Below, one piece after another: positions 42,234 through 50,069 of a DNA stretch of 50,860 nt (position 1 is the first letter of the stretch; the number at the start of each line of letters is the position of its first letter). The DNA is from Nitriliruptorales bacterium (GTDB lineage Bacteria > Actinomycetota > Nitriliruptoria > Euzebyales > JAHELV01). The notes beneath the pieces were generated by a model, which was not told the origin of the DNA, made no database searches, and worked only from the letters and a program-made list of their open reading frames with translations. Made by a program: the position numbers and the translations under genes. The DNA lies in NCBI GenBank assembly GCA_024644015.1, contig JAHELV010000006.1:44052-94911 (forward strand). Direction: 5' to 3'.

Positions 42234-43469
42234 TTACCCGCAGGCGCGGAACGCGTAGGGGTACGGGTTGGTGTTGCCGCTGCCGCCGGGCTGCACCTCC
42301 CAGTGCAGGTGCGGGATACCCGCGGCGTTGCCGGTGTCACCGACGTAGGCGATGTGCTGGCCGGCGCGGACGGACTGGCCGGCCGACACGCCGGAGACGT
42401 AGCCCGACAGGTGGGTGTAGAAGTACTGGTTGCCGCTGCGGCCCTGCAGGTACAGCGAGATGCCGCCCAGCGAGCTGTTGTTCATCCGGCTGATCGTGCC
42501 GTTCTCGTAGGCGTAGATCGGTGTGCGCATCGGCGCGAGGATGTCGACCCCCATGTGGGAGCGGCCACCCGAGCGTGGCGCGCCGTACGTGTCGCTGTAG
42601 CTGCGCGGCGTGCCGACCGGGCAGGCGGTCCCGCCGCTGACCGGGGCGCTGCCCGAGCCACCGCCGCCCGAACTTGAGCCACCGCCGCCCGAACTTGAGC
42701 CACCGCCGCCCGAAGTCGAGCCCGACGACGCCGTACTCGCCGCCGCGGCGGCGGCTCGCTCACTCGCCACCCGCTCACGTTCAGCGGCCGCGGCCTGACG
42801 CTCCCGGCGCCGGCGGACCGCAGCTCTGCGCTCGCGTTCGGCGGCGATCTGCTGGTCGAGCTGGTCGACCTCGGCCTGAGCCTGGGCCACCTTCGTACTC
42901 GCCTCACGCTGCGCGTCCGACAGCTCAGCGGTCTGATCGGCCAGGGCGGTCGTTGCCGCCTCGAGTTCCCCGGACAATGCCTCGGTGTGCAGCGATGCGC
43001 CCTCCGCCGCCTCCTGCTCCATGCGGCTGTCCTTGGCCATGAGGCTGAGCAGCCGGGCACGTTCCGTGACATCCTGCGGGCTGTCGCCACCGAACATCAG
43101 CACGATCGGGTCCGCACCGGTGCCGGTCTTGTACGCCTGTTTGTAACGTTCGGCGACCTCCGACGCGGCGCGTCGGGCGGTGGCCTGCTCGTCCTGCAGT
43201 CGCTCGCCGAGTTGTTCGATCTCGGACGCCTGTACCTCACGTGCAGCCTTCAGCTCCTCGATGCGTGTCAACAGGACGTTCAGATCCTGCTGCAGCTGCT
43301 CCTGCCGCTGCGCGGCCTGCTGGCGCTCCGCCTCGGCCTGCTCGAGGTCGACGGGCGCGGCGACGACCACGTTGGCCACCAGCATCAGGGCGGCCAGCAG
43401 GACCACAACCGCCGCCGCGCGCCGGCGGGTCGCGGCCGCGATGCGTCGCAGTCGACCGTTTCGTGGCAT
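42234..43469 (-). CDS. EnvC/NlpD-like M23 peptidase with coiled coil and glycine-serine linker
   Basis: 411 residues. A basic N-terminus and signal-anchor (AAAVVVLLAALMLVANVVVAAP) export it. Residues about 40-255 form a long coiled coil (EAERQQAAQRQEQLQQDL onward), as in EnvC-type amidase activators. A Gly/Ser linker with three SSSGGGG-type heptads follows at about 257-282. The C-terminal LytM domain (about 295-411) has zinc ligands in GRSHMGVD and HLHWEV, so it is predicted to be a catalytically competent endopeptidase rather than a degenerate activator. It cleaves or regulates peptidoglycan outside the membrane. Confidence 0.92.
   Translation of the reverse strand: MPRNGRLRRIAAATRRRAAAVVVLLAALMLVANVVVAAPVDLEQAEAERQQAAQRQEQLQQDLNVLLTRIEELKAAREVQASEIEQLGERLQDEQATARRAASEVAERYKQAYKTGTGADPIVLMFGGDSPQDVTERARLLSLMAKDSRMEQEAAEGASLHTEALSGELEAATTALADQTAELSDAQREASTKVAQAQAEVDQLDQQIAAERERRAAVRRRRERQAAAAERERVASERAAAAAASTASSGSTSGGGGSSSGGGGSSSGGGGSGSAPVSGGTACPVGTPRSYSDTYGAPRSGGRSHMGVDILAPMRTPIYAYENGTISRMNNSSLGGISLYLQGRSGNQYFYTHLSGYVSGVSAGQSVRAGQHIAYVGDTGNAAGIPHLHWEVQPGGSGNTNPYPYAFRACG
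42658..42720 (-). repeat. three 21-bp repeats encoding the Gly-Ser linker
   Basis: Two identical 21-bp units and a third with a variant end (42658-42678, 42679-42699, 42700-42720) encode the heptad S-S-S-G-G-G-G within the M23 peptidase gene. They preserve the frame, so copy number can change without frameshift. Confidence 0.9.
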
Positions 43470-43559
43470 GACCACCGCAACGTACGTACGGCCGCCGCGG
43501 TCGCGCATCCGCCGATCGGACACTTCGGGCCAGTGGCATGCGACCGGCGGATTGTTCTC

Positions 43560-43845
43560 GTCCATCCGTCCAGTGGCCGGACCAGCATGGCGCGCTCGTA
43601 CGGCCAGTAGTCGTCACCGTCATGCACGCCGGTCGTCGTCCCGGACAGGTCGACGCCGACACGTCGTAGCCGGCCTCCGCGAGCAGGGCGGCCAGCACGC
43701 CGCTCCCGCAACCGAGGTCGACGACGGCGCCCGCGGCGAGGCCGGCGGCCGGCAGATGGGGTTCGCGGCACGCCCGCCGCCTGGGCGTAGTGGCTGAAGT
43801 CCGCGTGTGCGCCCTCGCGAGCGTGTCGTCGTGGAAGGGACGATC
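43560..43845 (-). pseudogene. remnant of a SAM-dependent methyltransferase
   Basis: Reading leftward, recognisable class I methyltransferase pieces appear in successive frames: FHDDTLARAH, then ADFSHYAQA, then REPHLPAAGLAAGAVVDLGC with the motif I glycine loop GCGSG continuing to LLAEAGYDV, then VGVDLSG. Three frame changes fall within about 150 bases, and no downstream methyltransferase domain survives. It lies between the M23 peptidase and the ASCH-wHTH gene, which points left-to-right from 43885. Sequencing error is possible but would need several indels in a short span. Confidence 0.7.
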
Positions 43846-43871
43846 GGTCGTCGCCGCATCATCGCACGACG

Positions 43872-43877
43872 TACGCT
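43872..43877 (+). promoter_or_regulatory. candidate leaderless -10 element
   Basis: TACGCT (TANNNT) followed by seven bases and the ATG at 43885; no Shine-Dalgarno sequence. Confidence 0.35.
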
Positions 43878-43884
43878 TCGTCCG

Positions 43885-44469
43885 ATGCTGTTCTCCAAGG
43901 AGCTGTGGCCCGGCCTGGCGGACGGCTCGATCCGCGTCGCATTCCGCTGCTGGAAGCGTCCGACCGTGAAGTCGGGCGGCACGCTGCGGACGCCCGCCGG
44001 CGTGCTCGCGATCGACGCCGTGGCGACCATCGAGCCCGACCAGATCACCGATGCGGATGCGGTGCTGGCTGGTTTCGACAACCGCCGCGAGGCGCTCGGC
44101 GCGCTGCCCGGCGCAGCGGACCGCACGCTGTACCGCATCGACTTCCACCATGCGGGACGGGACCCCCGGACGGCACTGCAGGAGCAGGCAGCGCTCACCG
44201 ACGCCGACGTGGCCGCGCTGGTGGCGCGCCTCGATCGCCTCGACGAACGCAGTACCGACGGACCGTGGACGCGCCCGGTGCTCCAGTTGATCGACCGGTG
44301 CCCCGCGCGGCCGGCCGCCGAACTGGCCGTCACGATGGGACAGGACAGGACGCGGTTCAAACGCCGTGTGCGACGACTCAAGGAGCTCGGCCTCACTGTG
44401 AGTCTGAGCCCCGGCTACCGCTTGTCGGCGCGCGGCGCCGCGCTGCTCGATCGCCTGGGAGCGGAATGA
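43885..44469 (+). CDS. ASCH-domain protein with C-terminal winged helix
   Basis: 194 residues. The first half (MLFSKELWPGLADGSIRVAFRCWKRPTVKSGG, GVLAIDAVATIEPDQITDADA) fits the ASCH/PUA-like fold, which binds RNA or modified nucleosides. Residues about 125-192 look like a winged helix (PWTRPVLQLIDRC, ELAVTMGQDRTRFKRRVRRLKELGL, GYRLSARGAALLDRL). A nucleic-acid-binding regulator is inferred. Earlier in-frame sequence from 43807 overlaps the methyltransferase remnant and lacks domain character, so the shorter form is chosen. Confidence 0.82.
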   Translation: MLFSKELWPGLADGSIRVAFRCWKRPTVKSGGTLRTPAGVLAIDAVATIEPDQITDADAVLAGFDNRREALGALPGAADRTLYRIDFHHAGRDPRTALQEQAALTDADVAALVARLDRLDERSTDGPWTRPVLQLIDRCPARPAAELAVTMGQDRTRFKRRVRRLKELGLTVSLSPGYRLSARGAALLDRLGAE

Positions 44470-44559
44470 CGGCCGCTGTCGCGTCGCCGTCCGGCCGCGG
44501 TGGCAGGACCGGTCATCGAAAGGCGCTGAACGGGCCGATCAGCCACAGTTGCTGCCGGA

Positions 44560-46401
44560 CTAGATGGCCGGCGCCTCGCGGTAGGTGCCGAACACGTCCT
44601 TCATGGCCGCGCAGATCTCCCCGAGCGTGACGTCGGCCCGGACCGTCTCCATGATCACCGGGATCAGGTTGTCGTCGGTCGTGCAGGCTGCCCGGAGTTC
44701 GTCGAGCGCCACTGCGGCCGCGTCGGCCGAGCGTCGCGCACGATAGTTGCGCAGCCGCTCATTCTGGGACCGCTCGACCTCGTGTGAGATCCGAAGGATC
44801 TCGAGCTCGGGGTCGGCGTCATCGGTGTGACTGTTGACGCCGACGATCTTCTTCGCGCCCTTCTCGAGCTGCTGCTGGTAGCGGAACGCCGCGTCGGAGA
44901 TCTCCGACATGAACCACCCGGTCTCGATCCCGCGGAGCAAGCCGCTGGTCACGGTGCCGTCGTCGGACAGATCGAGGATCCTGGCGAAGTAGTCCTCGGC
45001 GTCGGCCTCGACCTTGTCGGTCATCCACTCGACGAACCACGAGCCGCCCAGCGGGTCGATGGTGTTGGTCACCTCGGTCTCCTCGGCGATGACCTGCTGG
45101 GTGCGCAGCGCGACGCGCGCGGCGTGATCGCTGGGCAGCGCCAGCACCTCGTCGAGGGCGTTCGTATGCAGCGACTGGGTGCCGCCGAGCACCGCCGCAA
45201 GTGCCTCGATCGCGGTGCGAACGACATTGTTGTCCGGTTGTTGGGCGGTCAGGCTCACGCCCGCGGTCTGCGTGTGGAAGCGGAGCAGCATCGCCCGGTC
45301 GGTTTTGGCGCCGTAGCGGTCGCGCAGCCACCGCGCCCAGATGCGGCGCCCGGCGCGGAACTTGCCGATCTCTTCGAAGAAGTCGATGTGGCTGTCGAAG
45401 AAGAACGACAGCCGCGGGCCAAATGTGTCGACGTCCAGCCCACGTGACTGGCCCAGCTCGACGTAGCTGAATCCGGCCGCCAGCGTGAAGGCCAGTTCCT
45501 GCGCGGCGGTCGAACCGGCCTCGCGGATGTGGTAACCCGAGATCGACAGGGGGTGGTAGCGCGGCATTCGTTCGGTCGTGAACTCCATCAGGTCACCGAT
45601 GAGTCGCAGGTGCGGCTCGGGAGGAAACAGCCACTCCTTCTGCGCGATGTACTCCTTGTAGATGTCGGTCTGCAGCGTGCCCCCGAGCTCGGCCAGCGCG
45701 AAGCCCTGCCGTTCGGCCGCGACGCAGTACATGGCGAAGATCACGACAGCGGGGGCGTTGATCGTCATCGACGTGGTGATCTCGCCAAGGGGGATGCCGT
45801 CGAACAGCCGCTCCATGTCGTCCATGGTGTCGACCGCGACACCGCAGTGACCGACCTCTCCGAGGCTCTCGGGCTCGTCGGAGTCACGGCCCATCAGCGT
45901 CGGCATGTCGAAGGCGACGGACAGGCCGTGCTGGCCGGCATCGAGCAGGTCGTGGTAGCGCTGGTTGGTGTCGGCGACGCTGCCGAACCCGGCGAACTGC
46001 CGGATCGTCCACGGTCGTCCGCGGTACATCGATCCGTAGACGCCGCGGGTGAACGGGAACTGGCCCGGGAACCCGATGCGTTCCGGGTCGGCGGTGTAGT
46101 TGTGCGGCCCGACCAGCGGCGGCACCTCCACGTCTGAGAGAGTGGTGAACACCTCGGCCGGGTCACGGCCGGCGCGCCGCATCGACTCCGCGTACCGTTC
46201 GTCCCACTTCTTGTCGGACCCGGACGCACGGTTGCCGTCGTCTGCTACGCCGCGCGGGTGTTCGGTGCCGTCTGTGGCGTCGGCGGGTGCGGCGGCGGTC
46301 TGATCGGCATCGTCGTCGGCGCCGCCGTGCTGGTGTGCGGTGTCGTGCGTGGCGTCGGCGGGTGCGGCGGCGGTCTGATCGGCATCGTCGGCAATGGCCA
46401 C
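44560..46401 (-). CDS. acyl-CoA mutase large subunit, isobutyryl-CoA mutase-like
   Basis: Adenosylcobalamin-dependent acyl-CoA mutase, TIM-barrel subunit without the B12-binding domain; 613 residues. The CoA-binding stretch YGSMYRGRPWTIRQFAGFG is clear. At the two specificity positions, methylmalonyl-CoA mutase has Tyr89 and Arg207, while isobutyryl-CoA mutase has Phe80 and Gln198. Here they are Phe136 (IRQF) and Gln254 (EYIAQKEW), with the same 118-residue spacing. The small B12-binding partner is not in the window. The N-terminal 55 residues are a low-complexity repeat. GTG at 46401 follows GGAGAG; a GTG at 46473 is also possible. Confidence 0.88.
   Translation of the reverse strand: MAIADDADQTAAAPADATHDTAHQHGGADDDADQTAAAPADATDGTEHPRGVADDGNRASGSDKKWDERYAESMRRAGRDPAEVFTTLSDVEVPPLVGPHNYTADPERIGFPGQFPFTRGVYGSMYRGRPWTIRQFAGFGSVADTNQRYHDLLDAGQHGLSVAFDMPTLMGRDSDEPESLGEVGHCGVAVDTMDDMERLFDGIPLGEITTSMTINAPAVVIFAMYCVAAERQGFALAELGGTLQTDIYKEYIAQKEWLFPPEPHLRLIGDLMEFTTERMPRYHPLSISGYHIREAGSTAAQELAFTLAAGFSYVELGQSRGLDVDTFGPRLSFFFDSHIDFFEEIGKFRAGRRIWARWLRDRYGAKTDRAMLLRFHTQTAGVSLTAQQPDNNVVRTAIEALAAVLGGTQSLHTNALDEVLALPSDHAARVALRTQQVIAEETEVTNTIDPLGGSWFVEWMTDKVEADAEDYFARILDLSDDGTVTSGLLRGIETGWFMSEISDAAFRYQQQLEKGAKKIVGVNSHTDDADPELEILRISHEVERSQNERLRNYRARRSADAAAVALDELRAACTTDDNLIPVIMETVRADVTLGEICAAMKDVFGTYREAPAI
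46274..46390 (-). repeat. duplicated 42-bp segment in the mutase N-terminus
   Basis: Copies at 46274-46315 and 46349-46390, 75 bp apart, encode the repeated DDADQTAAAPADAT in the extra N-terminal tail of the mutase. The period of 25 codons keeps the frame. Confidence 0.85.
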
Positions 46402-46516
46402 ACGCGCTCTCCCGGTCGGGCTCGGCTGACCCCAGTGTCGCCGTCCGCCACCCTCCGTCAACGCCCCCTGCACCAGACCCTTCCCACACCCCTCACCGCC
46501 ACCACCCCGCCGTCAC

Positions 46517-46551
46517 ACGACCACCTTTCGCACGAAGTACGGGGTGGTCGT
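46517..46551. repeat. 9-bp inverted repeat
   Basis: ACGACCACC (46517-46525) and GGTGGTCGT (46543-46551) are perfectly complementary with a 17-bp spacer. The core octamer CGACCACC recurs in the adjacent tandem repeats. Confidence 0.7.
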
Positions 46552-46576
46552 CGTTTGACGTGCATACGACGCGGTT

Positions 46577-46633
46577 CGGCGACCACCATGCGGTACGGCG
46601 ACCACCATGCGGTACGGCGACCACCATGCGGTA
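46577..46633. repeat. three perfect tandem 19-bp repeats
   Basis: Unit CGGCGACCACCATGCGGTA at 46577-46595, 46596-46614 and 46615-46633. Each contains CGACCACC, the same octamer as the nearby inverted repeat. The iteron-like spacing of 19 bp is close to two helical turns. Confidence 0.95.
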
Positions 46634-46749
46634 CGCAGACCGCCGCGACACTCGGCGCTGTGACAGCGTCACCGCCACGGCCGTACAGCCCGCGCTATCG
46701 TTCCGGCGAATCGGGACGCACAAGGCCGCCAGCGCAAGGCGTGTCACCC

Positions 46750-47124
46750 ATGGACGAGTTCATCGACGCGTACGCCGTCCTCGGCGTGGAGCCGACTGCT
46801 GACCAAATGACCATCAAGGCGGCGTACAGGCGGATGGCCGCGCGCCACCACCCGGATGTGGCGCCCGGCGATCGGCGGCAGGCGGCGACCGCACGCATGC
46901 AGACGATCAACATCGCCTACGGACTTGTCGGTCAACCCGACGTACGGCGGCAGTACGACCAGGTACGCGTGCTGCACCGGGCGCGCGGCACGATCGACGA
47001 CGCCGAGGCGTTGTGGTCGCAGCTGCTGTGGTCGGCTGGTCGATGGATCGGCAGCCGACGCACGGGCGGAAGTTGGTACCGCGCCGGCTTCGTCGTGGGC
47101 CGCTGGCTGCGCGGCGGTGCCTGA
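46750..47124 (+). CDS. short J-domain protein
   Basis: 124 residues. The J domain covers about 1-70 with DAYAVLGVEPTADQMTIKAAYRRMAARHHPDV; the essential HPD tripeptide is present. J domains stimulate the ATPase of Hsp70 (DnaK). No Gly/Phe region, zinc-finger or substrate-binding domain follows; the C-terminal 50 residues are Trp/Arg/Gly-rich (WSQLLWSAGRWIGSRR) and could lie on a membrane. An upstream in-frame GTG at 46741 has poorer spacing to AAGG. It points toward, and is convergent with, the thioredoxin gene. Confidence 0.85.
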   Translation: MDEFIDAYAVLGVEPTADQMTIKAAYRRMAARHHPDVAPGDRRQAATARMQTINIAYGLVGQPDVRRQYDQVRVLHRARGTIDDAEALWSQLLWSAGRWIGSRRTGGSWYRAGFVVGRWLRGGA

Positions 47125-47187
47125 TGTGGGCGCGCTCGCGGCCGGATGTCGGCCGCGCTGCACCCGTGTGGATGTGCTACGTGGTCG

Positions 47188-47562
47188 TCATTGGGAGTGC
47201 GACTCTTCGAGCTCGGCGATCTGAGCGCGGACGGCGTCCATGTCGAGCTCGCGCGCCTGGCTGATGAGGTCGTCGAGCGCTGCATCGGGCAGCACACCAG
47301 GTTGTGAGAACAGCACGACACGGTCCCTGACCACCATCAGTGTGGGGATCGACATGATGTTGAACATGCCGGCCAGCTCCTGCTGTGCCTCGGTGTCGAC
47401 CTTGCCGAACACGACGTCTGGGTGGCGCTCGGACACGGACTCGTAGATCGGTCCGAACGTGCGGCACGGTCCGCACCACGACGCCCAGAAGTCGACGAGG
47501 ACGAGGTCGTTGTCGTCGAGGGTCGTCGCGAAGTTGTCGTGCGTCAGTTCCACGGTCGTCAT
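47188..47562 (-). CDS. trxA: thioredoxin
   Basis: 124-residue thioredoxin with the active site Trp29-Cys30-Gly31-Pro32-Cys33 in FWASWCGPC and the cis-proline loop MSIPTLMV. It is cytoplasmic, with no signal peptide. GGAG precedes the ATG at 47562. A 20-residue C-terminal extension (DMDAVRAQIAELEES) is longer than in E. coli TrxA. It could recycle MsrB encoded elsewhere in the window, though the genes are not linked. No thioredoxin reductase is adjacent, so the symbol is by family only. Confidence 0.92.
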   Translation of the reverse strand: MTTVELTHDNFATTLDDNDLVLVDFWASWCGPCRTFGPIYESVSERHPDVVFGKVDTEAQQELAGMFNIMSIPTLMVVRDRVVLFSQPGVLPDAALDDLISQARELDMDAVRAQIAELEESHSQ

Positions 47563-47645
47563 TGAATCTCCAATTGAGGACGTCAGTGGGGACAACACCG
47601 TCGGTCGGCCTGGTATTTCACGTGCCGGCCGGGGCGTCGGACGGC

Positions 47646-48248
47646 TCAGCTGCTGCGCGCGTCCTCCCTGCTCGGACGTGCCAGCCGGAGTACGCCGTCG
47701 ATCGTCTGGTAGGCCGAGCCGCCGAGCCGCCCGACGGCATCGAGGCGCTCGGGCACGATCTGATCGCCGTCCCACAGGTCATGGGCCGTATGCACGCGCA
47801 CGACGTCGCCGAACACCATGCGCCCGTTACCGATCTCGAGCACCTGTCGCAGCGTGCACTCCAGCGCGGCGCGGGCGCGGGTGACCCGCGGCGGCTTGAC
47901 GACGCTCGAAGGAGTCCGCTCCAGCTGGGCCCAGCCGAACTCGTCCTCGTCGGCGGGGAAGTCGGCGGCGGTCAGGTTCATCGCGTCCAGCAGGTCGCGC
48001 GACACCACGTTGATTACGAACTCATTCGTAGCACGGATGTTTCGCAGCGTGTCCTTTTCGCCCGCCGAGGTGATGTGTACGACGGGTGGCGCGTTCGACA
48101 TGATGTTGAAGTACGAGTGCGGCGCGACATTCGGGGTGCCGTCGGGCGCCACCGTCGACACCCATGCGATCGGCCGGGGCACGACGAGCATCGTGAGCAG
48201 CTCGTACACACGGCGGTCGGGCAGATCGGCGGGATTGATCTCGCGCAT
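47646..48248 (-). CDS. flavin reductase family protein
   Basis: 200 residues with the FMN-binding split-barrel pattern: PRPIAWVSTVAPDGTPNVAPHSYFN, HITSAGEKDTLRNIRATNEFVINV, and LECTLRQVLEIGNGRMVFGDVV. This subgroup is annotated as flavin reductase or flavoredoxin-like. It is unrelated by close sequence to the split-barrel protein at 23411-24031. TACAGT six bases before the ATG suggests a leaderless start. An in-frame TTG at 48275 is less likely. Confidence 0.88.
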   Translation of the reverse strand: MREINPADLPDRRVYELLTMLVVPRPIAWVSTVAPDGTPNVAPHSYFNIMSNAPPVVHITSAGEKDTLRNIRATNEFVINVVSRDLLDAMNLTAADFPADEDEFGWAQLERTPSSVVKPPRVTRARAALECTLRQVLEIGNGRMVFGDVVRVHTAHDLWDGDQIVPERLDAVGRLGGSAYQTIDGVLRLARPSREDARSS

Positions 48249-48254
48249 TGCGCG

Positions 48255-48260
48255 ACTGTA
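48255..48260 (-). promoter_or_regulatory. candidate leaderless -10 element of the flavin reductase gene
   Basis: On the minus strand TACAGT is followed by six bases and the ATG at 48248. No ribosome binding site is visible. Confidence 0.35.
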
Positions 48261-48326
48261 CCCGCGCCCGCTCAAACCGCCCGTCTGCCGAGAGCCGCGA
48301 AGGTCACCGCCGCCATCGGCCCGACC

Positions 48327-48980
48327 TCATGACACGTCGCGCACCTCGATGCCGACATGTTCGGCCAGTCCCTTCGCGAAGACGACCAGCTGTGCGGTGC
48401 TGATGGTCGCTCCGCGCAGTCCCGCGTAGTCGCTCACGACGCCGATATCGGCGCCCGCCAGGTCGACCGACTCCAGGTCGGCCTTCGGACACGTCAGCCG
48501 CTCGACCGTGCAGTCGCTGAAACCGACCCGCCGCAGCGTCGCGTCGCCGATGTCGAGGTCGGTGATGGCGCAACGCTCGAACTGCACATCGGCGAGCGTC
48601 GCGCCGCGCAGATTGACGTATCCGAGTCGACAGCTCCGCACGATGACGCGCACCAACTCGGCATCGTGCACCTGCAACCCACCGATACGACCGGACGTGA
48701 ATGCGATGTCGCGGATCCTGGTATCCACCAGATCGAGGGTCGCGGCCTCGATCTGGTCGAGTTCGCACTCCGCGAGCAGCGCGCCTGACAGCGTGACGTC
48801 GTCCATCGCACAGCCGTGGAACCGCGAGCCGGTGATACGCGCGTTGCTCGCCCGCCGACCGGTGAGGTCGACCCCGTCGAACAGCATGCCGTCGTAGTCT
48901 CCGTGCGGCTCCAACCCCTCGCCGCGGATGAGCGGGTCGGGCAGTGCGATCACGGGATCGGCGATGCGGGTGTCGGTGGC
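48327..48980 (-). CDS. pentapeptide-repeat protein
   Basis: 217 residues from a GTG with AGGAG eight bases upstream; a further GTG at 49022 would add 14. From residue about 30 the sequence follows the A(D/N)LXX-type period: FDGVDLTGRRASNARITGSRFHGCAMDDVTLSGALLAECEL and onward to DLAGADIG. This predicts a right-handed quadrilateral beta-helix of roughly eight coils. Some pentapeptide proteins (MfpA, Qnr) mimic DNA and protect gyrase, but that needs a dimer interface not recognisable here. It lies upstream of the flavin reductase and downstream of etfA on the same strand. Confidence 0.88.
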   Translation of the reverse strand, partial: ATDTRIADPVIALPDPLIRGEGLEPHGDYDGMLFDGVDLTGRRASNARITGSRFHGCAMDDVTLSGALLAECELDQIEAATLDLVDTRIRDIAFTSGRIGGLQVHDAELVRVIVRSCRLGYVNLRGATLADVQFERCAITDLDIGDATLRRVGFSDCTVERLTCPKADLESVDLAGADIGVVSDYAGLRGATISTAQLVVFAKGLAEHVGIEVRDVS

Positions 48981-49091
48981 CACCGGCGGGCTCCTGTCGT
49001 GCGGATCAGTGCCGCGCTTCACGCGTTGGCCACCTCCGCGGGCGGGGCGGCGCAGCTTGGCTCGAGCGATCCTGCGCCGGCAGGCTGCCGG

Positions 49092-50069
49092 TTACACGCC
49101 CTTGCGACGGCGCACTTCCGCGACTACCGCGGGCAGCACCTCGTGCAGGTTGCCGATCACCGCATAGTTGCCGCGGGTCACCAGCGGTGCCTCGGGGTCG
49201 GTGTTGATCGCCAGGATGTTCTTGGCGTCCTTGCACCCGACCCAATGCTGTGTGGCACCGCTGATGCCGCACGCGATGTACAGCTGCGGCGCGATCTTGG
49301 TGCCGGTCTGACCCACCTGGTCGCTGTGTGAACGCCAGCCGTTGTTGGTGGCGACCCGCGAGCACCCGACCGCACCGGAAAGCAGGCCGGCCAGCTCCTC
49401 GACCATCGCGAAGCCGTCCGCACTCCCGACACCACGTCCCCCCGAGACGACCACAGGAGCGGACGCCAGGGACACGCCCCCGCCGCGCGCCTCGTGGTCG
49501 ACCACGCGAGCGTACGTGGCACCGTCGTCGAACTGCGGCTCGAACCGCTGTACCTCGACCTCATCCCCGTCGTCGAGCTGCGCGGTCTCGAACGCGTGGG
49601 GAGCGAGCGTCAGCAGCTTGGTCGGCGCGTGCAGCTGCGCCTCCTCCAGCAGGCTGCCGCCCCAGCGCATGCGGGTGAGCGTCCAGTCATCGCCGGTCGT
49701 GACCTCGGTGCAGTTCGCGGCCATCGGCAGGTCGGTGCGAGCCGCAACATGCGCGAGCACCTCGTTGCCCTTCTCGCTGCCGGAGGCGAGGACGGCCTCC
49801 GGTTCGTGCGCCGCCATGAGCTGGGTGATGGCGGCGGCGTAGGCGTCGGGGGAGTAGGACCGCAGCTGCGGGTGCTCGACGACATGCGCGCGGTCGACGC
49901 CGTGGGCGGCGAGCGCCGCCACCGCGTCGTTGGCGCCGGGACCGATGAGGATCGCCTCCGGTGACACGCCGAGCTCGGTGGCGATGCGCCGCCCCGTCGA
50001 CGCCAACTCGAGGCCCACCTCGTCGACGGCGCCGGAATCGTGCTCGACGACGACGAACAGCATCGTCAC
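49092..50069 (-). CDS. etfA: electron transfer flavoprotein alpha subunit
   Basis: 325 residues; FAD-binding subunit of the ETF heterodimer that passes electrons from acyl-CoA and other dehydrogenases to the quinone pool. The C-terminal FAD domain signatures are clear: VVSGGRGVGS, VGQTGTKIAPQLYIACGISGA and NILAINTDPEAPL. GTG overlaps the etfB stop by GTGA, so the subunits are translationally coupled. An ATG two codons later is also possible. The acyl-CoA mutase a few kilobases away fits a branched-chain or fatty acid catabolic context. Confidence 0.96.
   Translation of the reverse strand: MTMLFVVVEHDSGAVDEVGLELASTGRRIATELGVSPEAILIGPGANDAVAALAAHGVDRAHVVEHPQLRSYSPDAYAAAITQLMAAHEPEAVLASGSEKGNEVLAHVAARTDLPMAANCTEVTTGDDWTLTRMRWGGSLLEEAQLHAPTKLLTLAPHAFETAQLDDGDEVEVQRFEPQFDDGATYARVVDHEARGGGVSLASAPVVVSGGRGVGSADGFAMVEELAGLLSGAVGCSRVATNNGWRSHSDQVGQTGTKIAPQLYIACGISGATQHWVGCKDAKNILAINTDPEAPLVTRGNYAVIGNLHEVLPAVVAEVRRRKGV

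Larger units (their letters stand above)
46402..46749. other. divergent intergenic region with clustered CGACCACC motifs
   Basis: Separates the mutase and J-domain genes (about 350 bp). It holds an inverted repeat, a 19-bp tandem triplet and a possible -10 TATCGT at 46696-46701 for the J-domain gene. No gene is seen. Confidence 0.6.

Noticed and set aside
46517-46551. Rho-independent terminator
   Set aside because: It lies between divergent genes, where no transcript should end, and has no U-tract; an operator is more likely.
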